DNA of 58,124 bases, from contig NZ_LZGW01000005.1 of NCBI RefSeq assembly GCF_001690275.1, positions 1-58,124 on the forward strand, written 5' to 3'. The translations under genes and the position numbers were made by a program. Source of the DNA: Gilliamella sp. WF3-4. Lineage in GTDB: Bacteria; Pseudomonadota; Gammaproteobacteria; Enterobacterales; Orbaceae. Under the pieces are notes generated by a model. That model was given only the letters and a program-made list of their open reading frames with translations. It was not told the DNA's origin and ran no database searches. This document shows, piece by piece, positions 46,589 to 55,200 of the stretch. Position 1 is the first letter of the stretch. Each line of letters opens with the position of its first letter.

Positions 46589-47986
46589 TCACGCTTTAAA
46601 CGTGATCCAAGGTTTAAGTTTTACCACAGACTGAATTAGATCAGCATTTTCTTGCGATTCGATTACAGGCGTAATCGGTTTATAGGCCGCAGGAGCTTCT
46701 TCACGTAGACGTTCCTCTTTTAAGGTAACACATTGCCATGGCAAATTAACTTTATCAGACACCACTTTTTTGCTACGCATTGATTGCCGTCTTTCAGCTC
46801 TACCCGCACCATGCGAGCAAGACCATAACCAATCTGAGTTCCCTTTGCCAACCACCACATAAGAGTAATCGCCCATCGAGCCAGGAATTAATACGATTTC
46901 CCCTTGGTTAGCCGGCGTTGCCCCTTTGCGGTGAATATTCATGCCATGCTCAGGTAAAATAATATTATGCGAAATATCCACGATTAACTGGCTATTATCG
47001 TGTTTAAAAATCGCCATGAATTCTTTACGTATCAATTCAGTGATAACAATTCGATTGATCCAAGCATAACGTGCAGCAACGCCCATAGCTTGTAAGTAAT
47101 TTTCAGCATTATCATCGGCCAAACCAAATAATCCTGATGTTGGATATTTTTCGTTTACTGGCCATAATTCTTTGGCTTTATCTTGCCAACGCTTGCCAAT
47201 ATAAAATCCCACATCCCGTGAACCAGTATGAATCATTATCACAACAGCATCTTTCTTTAGCCCCATTTGATAAGCTAAGTGTCGATCAAGGATTTCATCA
47301 ACAATTTGTAACTCAACAAAATGGTTACCTGAACCAACGGTACCTAAGCTTGCTGGGCGGATAATACTGCGTGACTCAAAAAAGGCCTCTGGCGCGTATT
47401 TGCTATCGGCAGTGATTAACGACTGTCCTGATATTTGATTAATTTCGGCAAGTAATCGCTTAACATTAACCTCTTGCCACAAACCTTGTTGTGGTAATGC
47501 TGCAATCCATTCTGCGATTCCTTGATCAAACAACGCTTGAAAAGATTGTGGTGTAACAGGAACATCTCGCTCATCTTGCAGTAATACACGTTTTAGTTGC
47601 GCAATAATTGCTGATTTTTGGTCATGCACTTGATCATAGCTTAAGCCTGTTGTTAAAAGGCGCATACCACAGTTAATATCAGTGCCAATAGCTGCTGGAA
47701 TAATTAAATCTTCCGTTGTTGCCACAATACTGCCCACTGGCGCAATTGCACCTGGGTGAAAATCGGGAGTAGCTCGAGCGGCACACACGTGTCCTAAGCT
47801 ATTAGGTACCTTGACCGATGCAAAATCCAGTAACTGCTTGACAGCTTTTTCTTCTAAAGGTAAAGCCTGCGGTAATAAAACTTGAGCGGTCGTATTTTGT
47901 TGATTAAAAGTATAAATATCATTATAAAAATGACTTTCAATCCCTAGTCGGGATAAACGTTTTTGTAAACGGGTAAATGTAGACAT
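46589..47986 (-). CDS. RtcB-family RNA-splicing ligase
   Basis: RtcB joins RNA ends carrying 2',3'-cyclic phosphate or 3'-phosphate to 5'-OH ends using GTP and Mn2+. Conserved features are GTDINCGMRL with a metal-binding Cys, GSGNHFVELQ, IHTGSRDVGFYIG, and SHGAGRAERR with the guanylated His near residue 392. The variant motif TPDFHPGAIAPVG replaces the usual MPDVH of classic RtcB, and the protein is longer (465 against 408 aa in E. coli), so this is a divergent branch. GGTGG lies 5 nt before ATG 47986; ATG 47989 and GTG 47995 are alternatives. Neither rtcA nor a prfH gene is adjacent. Confidence 0.85.
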   Translation of the reverse strand: MSTFTRLQKRLSRLGIESHFYNDIYTFNQQNTTAQVLLPQALPLEEKAVKQLLDFASVKVPNSLGHVCAARATPDFHPGAIAPVGSIVATTEDLIIPAAIGTDINCGMRLLTTGLSYDQVHDQKSAIIAQLKRVLLQDERDVPVTPQSFQALFDQGIAEWIAALPQQGLWQEVNVKRLLAEINQISGQSLITADSKYAPEAFFESRSIIRPASLGTVGSGNHFVELQIVDEILDRHLAYQMGLKKDAVVIMIHTGSRDVGFYIGKRWQDKAKELWPVNEKYPTSGLFGLADDNAENYLQAMGVAARYAWINRIVITELIRKEFMAIFKHDNSQLIVDISHNIILPEHGMNIHRKGATPANQGEIVLIPGSMGDYSYVVVGKGNSDWLWSCSHGAGRAERRQSMRSKKVVSDKVNLPWQCVTLKEERLREEAPAAYKPITPVIESQENADLIQSVVKLKPWITFKA

Positions 47987-48044
47987 CATTGCCACCTAGA
48001 AAACAATAAAAAACGGTCTCCTCTGTTGAGAAGATAATTACTGT

Positions 48045-48108
48045 TTTCCTGCAGCAGCACGATTCAGGAAAGCGCATTTATTCTATACAAAAAATAACAA
48101 ATTGTAAA
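48045..48108 (-). promoter_or_regulatory. Promoter and leader hairpin of the rtcB-like gene
   Basis: On the minus strand TTTACA (48103-48108) and TAGAAT (48080-48085) are separated by 17 bp, a good sigma-70 promoter. The leader of about 85 nt starts with a perfect 7-bp hairpin, TTTCCTG/CAGGAAA (48045-48071). A T6 run occurs further on, before the ribosome-binding site. There is no sign of the sigma-54/RtcR arrangement known from E. coli rtcBA. Confidence 0.5.
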
Positions 48109-48776
48109 GTTGTCAGTAATTATTAATTTTTTTTGCAAATTAAACAACATCTTTTTGACTTAGTAAAGCCAATATAATTAAGTAATAACATACGTCTTTA
48201 GTCGAGGCCGAAAAGTTTTTCTTCTTATATCATAGTATTAACAGAAAAAGTAACTAATTTTAGTTTACCTATTATCTATTTGGTGTAAAAAAGATTCAAT
48301 ATAATCACAACAATTAGTTAAACCATATCGATTTAACGAATCATGTGCTTGATAGGCTTGATTATGTTATCTCACAATCTATTGTCGAAGGATATCTATT
48401 GAGTCGTTGAACTACCTTTTTTTATTTTTTCCAACTTGGAATAATACGAAAATCGGGTATCATACCTTCCTAGAAAAGTGGTTATAATGCATCGCAGTCG
48501 TTAAACTGTGGTGGTGCGAAGTAGCGAGTATAAATCACCTTTCTATTGTCTTCACTTCACCGAGTTTAAAATTGCACCTCATGTTTTAATCCAAGAAAAT
48601 TACAATAAAAACCAAAATAGGTAAACTTGCATAAGCAATAAAAATATCTTTAAAAATAATATAAAAAGATATTATTTAATAATATTTTATATGGACATTG
48701 AGCCTAATGCTGTTTAATATCCTGATCAAATTTTGTCTAGCATTTGAATAAAATTGATACGATAATAAGTTTTCCG
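48109..48776. other. Gene-free AT-rich region before the two-partner secretion locus
   Basis: I find no supported gene. A minus-strand stretch around 48270-48370 reads NQAYQAHDSLNRYGLTNCCD, then YIESFLHQIDNR and a stop; it has no start and may be a fragment of a lost gene. The remainder is AT-rich without strong repeats. Confidence 0.35.
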
Positions 48777-49200
48777 ATGAAAGTTTCTATAAAATATCTA
48801 GTAAGTTTAGTCTTTGTGATCTTACCCTTTACCCCTGTATTGGCTGAAGTTCACCCAATACAGGCACGGGGCGATCAGCAGTTGCCTCACCAGCAAGAAC
48901 GACAAAAAGCACGACAAGATTGGCTTAGTTCTACCGCCCCCGCTATTCGTTTATTACCCCCCGAACGTTACCACAAAAGGGATAGATTTTCCGACTGAAG
49001 CACCTTGTTTTAACATTGATCATGTAGCGTTAATGGAGCGAGACCAATTACCGTGGTTTATTCCATTAAAGAGACTGACATAACAGGTAGAGCGTGGCTG
49101 CTTGGAAGGTTAGGTAATTAGCTTATTGATGAGTAAACGGCAAGACCGCGGTCAGCTATGCCGTATTAGAACTACAGAGGCAATATCGAATAAAATCAAG
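48777..49200 (+). pseudogene. TpsB (FhaC/ShlB-type) transporter remnant
   Basis: ATG 48777 opens a signal peptide (MKVSIKYLVSLVFVILPFTP, then VLAE) and the Gln/Arg-rich start of a two-partner-secretion outer-membrane transporter, up to AIRLLPP at about 48960. A run of six C's there shifts the frame; the continuation NVTTKGIDFPTEAPCFNIDH, then VALMERDQLPWFIPLKRLT, is in another frame and ends at TAA 49081. A last piece, VISLLMSKRQD, belongs to the first POTRA domain. The rest of POTRA and the whole barrel are absent. It cannot make a pore. Confidence 0.8.
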
Positions 49201-49222
49201 AAATCAAGGATAAGGAATTAGC

Positions 49223-49267
49223 AATGAATAAGAAGTTATATCGAGTTATTTTTAACAAAAAGCGTAA
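49223..49267 (+). pseudogene. Detached start of the exoprotein (ESPR segment)
   Basis: ATG 49223, preceded by AAGGAAT, encodes MNKKLYRVIFNKKA and a stop at 49265. MNKKLYRVIFNK is the start of the extended signal peptide region typical of large TpsA exoproteins. A run of six A's (49256-49261) puts it one base out of register with the following frame; with five A's it would join it seamlessly (NKKRNMQMVVADIA). Confidence 0.8.
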
Positions 49268-49268
49268 C

Positions 49269-52200
49269 ATGCAGATGGTGGTTGCTGATATTGCTAAGAC
49301 ACCGATAGGTGGTGAAAAAAGCAACTCAACTTCAAGCCTAACCGCATTAAAATCACTTTTTGCCAATTTAAGTCCGATAACCTTTCTTATTTCTGTATCA
49401 TTGGGTTTTGTCAGTATCAGTTCGCCAGTTTATGGCAGTAGTATTGTGCCGGACCGTCAAGCGAGTAAACATCATCAACCGCAGGTGACTTCAACGGCGA
49501 ACGGCACCACACAGGTCAACATACAAACGCCGAATAATAAAGGCGTTTCACATAACAAATACCAACAGTTTGATGTCTCAAAGCAAGGTGTAATTTTAAA
49601 TAACAGCAGTAAAGCCAGCAAAACTCAAATTGGGGGGTATATACAAGGTAATGAACTGTTAAATGCCAGTGGCAGTGCCAAAATCATTTTAAACGAAGTC
49701 AACTCACGTAACCCAAGCCAATTAAATGGGGTCGTTGAAGTTGCGGGACAAAAGGCTCAAGTGGTTATAGCCAACCCATCAGGGATCACCTGTAATGGTT
49801 GTGGTTTTATTAATGCGAGTCGAGGCACATTAACGACGGGTAAACCGATAATTGAAAATGGGGATTTAACCGGTTATCAGGTAGAGCAAGGTCATATAGC
49901 GGTAACGGGTAAAGGTCTGGACAGTTCTGGGCAAAGTTATACGGATTTAATTGCTCGCACGGTATCGATAAATTCTGCGGTATGGGCAAATGATTTAAAT
50001 GTGGTGGCAGGGCGTAATAAAGTCAGCGTTGACGCACAAACGGTAACACCGTTAGGTGAAGATGATAACCCAAAACCGGAAGTTGGCTTGGATGTTTCGG
50101 CACTGGGGGGGATGTATGCGGGTAAAATCCAGCTAGTCGGGACAGAAAAAGGGGTTGGGGTACATAATGCAGGCGAGTTAGGGGCAAGTGCTGGTAACCT
50201 TATAATCAGTGCGGATGGGAAAATCAGCAATACTGGTACCTTACAAGCTAAAGGTGATATTCAGCTAAGCAGTCAACACACTATTAGTAACAGTAAACAA
50301 ATTTACAGCAAAAAAAACCTTCAATTAAACGCCAAAAAAGCGATTGCTAATGAGGGGGCATTAATCGCTGAAAATAATGTCGAGCTTAAAGCCTCAACGA
50401 TAAATAGTGGTAAAAGCAGTACCGTTGCGGCGGGGATTGACCAACAAGGGCAGTTGACTAAACAAGGCAATATTGCAGCCAAGGCTAAAGATGTTTTATT
50501 AACGGGCAAAAATTTAGCGGGTCAACAGATTGTGGTGAATGCGCAAGACAATGTTGACCTTGCAAACAGCCAAAATATAGCTAAATCGCTGGCGGTGACG
50601 GCTGACAATATCAATCTCAATGCGGCTAAAATTAATAGCAAAGAAAGCATCAATTTAAATGCCAATAATTTGATTGATAGCCGTTATTTACAAGCTAAAA
50701 CTAATGCAACCTATTTTGCTAAAGCAAACGTAATTGATAACCAACAAGCGATTATACTGGCTGATAAAGATGTGGTATTGAATGCTAATAAAATAAATAA
50801 CGCACAAACAAAACTCAATGTCGGCAATGCAATTCATTTTAATGGCAAACAAGTTATTGACAACAATAATAGTACCTTGCTGGCGAAGGGCGCGATTAAT
50901 CTTCAAGGGGAATATATCACCAATAATGGCTCATTATTAGTAAGTCATGATTATTTGCACATAAAAGCCAATACATTGGAAAATCGCAAATCAACCTTGC
51001 AATCCAAAAAATATTTAACAATTGATAGTCATCTTTTTGATAATCAACAGTCTAAATTCTTGACAGAAGACACGTTAACAATTGATGCTAATCAAATTAA
51101 CAACCAAAAAGTGGCTTTTAGTGCGAAAGGAACTATCACGATTCACGGTGAGCTAGTTAATAATGATTCTTCGACATTCATTTCAGACGACACAATTAAT
51201 ATCAAAGCTAAGCAATTTTTTAATCAACACGCAAAGCTCACTGCACAGCATAATATGGCTATTGATGGTCAGCAAGTGAATAACCAATCAGCAGAATTAA
51301 AATCCAATGGTCATTTATCAATTTATGCAACCGAGCTCGACAATCAATCTGCACTATTACTAACGAATTCGACCTTAACGTTACAAGGTAAAAATATCAA
51401 TAATTATCATGCCGAACTCAGCGCAAGCGATCGCATTGCTATAACCGCAGAGCAACTATGGGTTAATGAGGGGGTATTGGTCAGTAATCATGATATCAAT
51501 ATGATAAGTTCGCATATTGATGCACAAAAAGTAAAAGTTAAAGCAAAAGGGGATATTAACCTGAAAGCGTCCGATGGCATTGATGCAACTGAAGGGTTAA
51601 TCGTGAGTGAAAAACAATCCACCCTTGAAGCAAACACGGTTAAATTAAATGCAGCAACGTTAAGTGCTAAAGGTGACATAGCTGTTACAGCAAATTCACA
51701 ATTAGACAACAATAATGCGAAATGGATTAGTGAAGGTCATATTACCGCAAATGCACAAACGATAAATAATCAAAATTCGTCAATATCGAGCTATAAAAAT
51801 ATTTACCTTAACGCACTGTATTTAAATAATCATAACAGCAAATTACAGAGCTATGGAACAATTGACTTATTGTCAAACAAGGTTAATAACCAAAATACCC
51901 TCGTCAATGCATTAGCGGCTATTCACATTCAGGCTCACGATATTGACAACCAACATGCACAAATAATTAGCCAGCAATCGATAAAGATAGATGGTAATAA
52001 GATTAATAATCGTCATTTAGCCATGCAATCGGGTAAAGCCTTATCTATAACGGCTACCGACCAATTGGACAATGCTGATGCGACACTCATTGCTGGTGAC
52101 AAACTGGAGCTTAAGTCACAGCGCATTGATAATCAACGTTCAAAAATCAAGTCTGGTCATGACCTGACTATGCAGGGAAAAAGGATTAATAATCGACATA

Positions 52201-55200
52201 GCACCATGGTTGCGACGGGCGATGTTGGGTTTAATGGTGATGAGCAATTAGATAATCAAAACGCTGATATTCGAACACAAAATAAAATCACTATGGCTGC
52301 CAAGCAAATAAATAATCAAAATAACTTATTGGCAGCCGGTAACGAAGTTATGCTTAATGCAGATGAACTTAATAGTCAGTCATCCATATTAAAAACTGAC
52401 GATAAGATTCGCATAAAAGCCAAAAAGCTTAATAGCGCATCGGTCAAATGGGTTAGCCAAAATGCCATTATTATTGATAGTGATGATATGGATAATCATT
52501 CATCTGTATTCAAAGCCGATAAGGGTATTGCCGTCAAAGCCGATAAATTAAATAATAACGAAGCAACCTTAATATCGGGAACCCAATTATCATTAACCGC
52601 TAAACAATTAGCCAATCAATCGGCCTATATTCATGCTGATAAAGGCATCGACATCCAAAGTACCGAATTTAATAATCAATCCGCCACGTTAATTACTAAT
52701 GGCTCTATACATATTGATGCCGACAAAACGAATAACCAAGATAGCACCTTATCGGCTAAACAAAATATTACCGTAAACAGTAACGAAATAAATAATCAGC
52801 ACGCCCTTGGGTTAGCGGATAAATATATTTCGATTCATGCCAATAACCTTGACAATCGCCATGCCTCCTTACAGGCCAAACAAGGTATGCAAATGGATGT
52901 CAATGCCCACCTAGCTAATCAACATGCGATGCTAATCTCAGGGCGAGATGGTATTATCATTCATGCAGATGCTTTAAATAATGAAGATTCTGAATTAAGC
53001 AGTAAAGGGAAATTGGCAATAACCGCCAACGAGGTCAATAACCACCAAGCACAATGGGTTGCAGAAAGTAACCTCACGGTCAAAGCGAATCACATCAATA
53101 ATCAGTCTGCTGATATTCAAGCTAAAGGGGATATCACCTTAGATGGGCAAACCGTTGATAACCAACAAGCGAAATTGTTGAGCATGGGTAATATTCGGCT
53201 ACATGCAGAGAATAATTTAACCAATAATCATGCCAAGCTTACTGCGATGCAACAAATTCAATTACAATCTCATGGCACGATTGATAATCAATACTCAATA
53301 ACAGAGGCCAATAAGGGGATTTTGATTGAAGCGGATTCAATCAATAATCATCAAGCCAAATTGAATGCTGGAAAAATTGAGTTAAAAACCCAATCGCTTA
53401 AAAATCAACAAGCCGATATTGTAGCGAAAACGTTATTACATCTTCAAGCGGGTGACATAGCTAATAGTCAAGCTCGTTTATTAGCCAATGATATTACCAT
53501 TACCGCAAATCAACTCAGTGGTGATGGTGAACTCCTTGCTGAACATAATATTGCGCTTAATTTAACTAATGCATTTGATAACAAAAACAGCTTACTGGCA
53601 AATAATGCTATTTCAATCAACGCCAGCCAAATTACCAATGACGGAAAAATCTCATCGGGTCAAGCCATCACCCTTAACAGTGACGAAATAAAAAATACAG
53701 AAAAAGGCATTATCGAATCAGAGGAAATCAACACCAATGGGCAAATATTGGAAAATAAAGGACTGATTGATGGTGGTGACGTTCACCTAAACGCATCGCA
53801 GCGTTTTGACAATCTGGACGGCGCGCGCTTATATGGGAATGGGATTGATATCCGAGCTCATCAGGTGAACAACCGAGCGCCTTCTTTAACCAGCCCGCTT
53901 GCGCCAACTATTGCAGCAAGGGACACGCTTTTATTGGATGCCAACACAGTAAATAATACCAATCATGCGCTGATACTCAGCTTAGGAGAGATGTATATTG
54001 AGGGTGAAACCTTAAACAATCACTCAGCACGGATTGAAGCGACTGACGATATGGCATTAAAAGTCAAGCAAATTAACAACATCAATGACCATATTGAAAC
54101 CGAAGAGGTCTTAGTCGATAGTCAACATCTTATTGAATATTCACCAACCGGAGATGCTCGGCGATTTAAACCCGATGAAGTAAGTATTCGTACTAGCCCT
54201 AAAGAGCGGCATCGATACCCTGTTTTGCATTCCAATAATGGCGCTTTTAATTCCACTTATAAGTATTACAAATATGATTACACAAGGCATATTTATGAAA
54301 CTAAAATCAAAAATACTGCACCAGCAGAAATCATCTCTGGTCAAGATTTGCATATACAATCCGACCATTTAGAAAATGATAACAGTAAAATTATTGCGGG
54401 TAATGCCTTAAATATTGAGACTGGCACACTCAATAATCACTCATTAAAAGGCCAGCACACGGTCACTGATATGGGTAATAAAATTTACCATTACCGCGAG
54501 AAAGAGACTAAGAAAGGTAAAGCCGTATATAAAAAAAGAGCAAAATGGAGCGACTATAACGACCAATCGGTCACCACCATCGATCTTGAGCATGCCAAAA
54601 TAAAAGCGCACAGTAAAGAGGATAAAAGCCAAGTTGATTTACAACCACGTAAAGAGGCGAATGTTAGTATAGATATTATTGTTGATCCGATTAAGGCCGA
54701 GGTCAAAAACGACAAACACCTTAATAACTCACTGAAAGACATCATTAACCAAGGTGAGGAAAAGGGTAAAATCAGCATTTTACCGGAACATCAGGTCAAT
54801 GATTTACCGATTATGCAACCTATTTATCAACCTGATAACGTTGACACACCAGCGCTTGATACCCCAGTTATTGACGCTAATCAAAAAGTGACCAGTGAAG
54901 ATAGTCAGCATTATGGTGATTCAATTATCCTTGTTGAGCCTAATTTGACCTTACCGCAAAACAGCTTATCGATAATAAATAAAGCGCCACAAAGTCATTA
55001 TTTAGTGGAAACTGACAGCCGTTTCACGGACCGAAAAAAATGGTTAAGCTCTGATTACATGCTCAACCGCTTAAAGGTCGATCCGAACAATATCCAAAAA
55101 CGGTTAGGTGACGGTTATTATGAGCAGCAGCTGATTCGAGAGCAAATTATAGCCTTAACGGGGCATCGATATGTGGGTGATTATACCAGCGACCTAGAAC

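Noticed and set aside
48008-48033. Intrinsic attenuator in the rtcB leader
   Set aside because: A T6 run exists on the minus strand, but the stem before it has only four base pairs, too weak for a convincing terminator.
49256-49262. Programmed -1 ribosomal frameshift at A6G
   Set aside because: The shift needed to enter the long frame is +1 (or -2), and the zero frame reads AAC AAA AAA GCG, which is not the X-XXY-YYZ arrangement.
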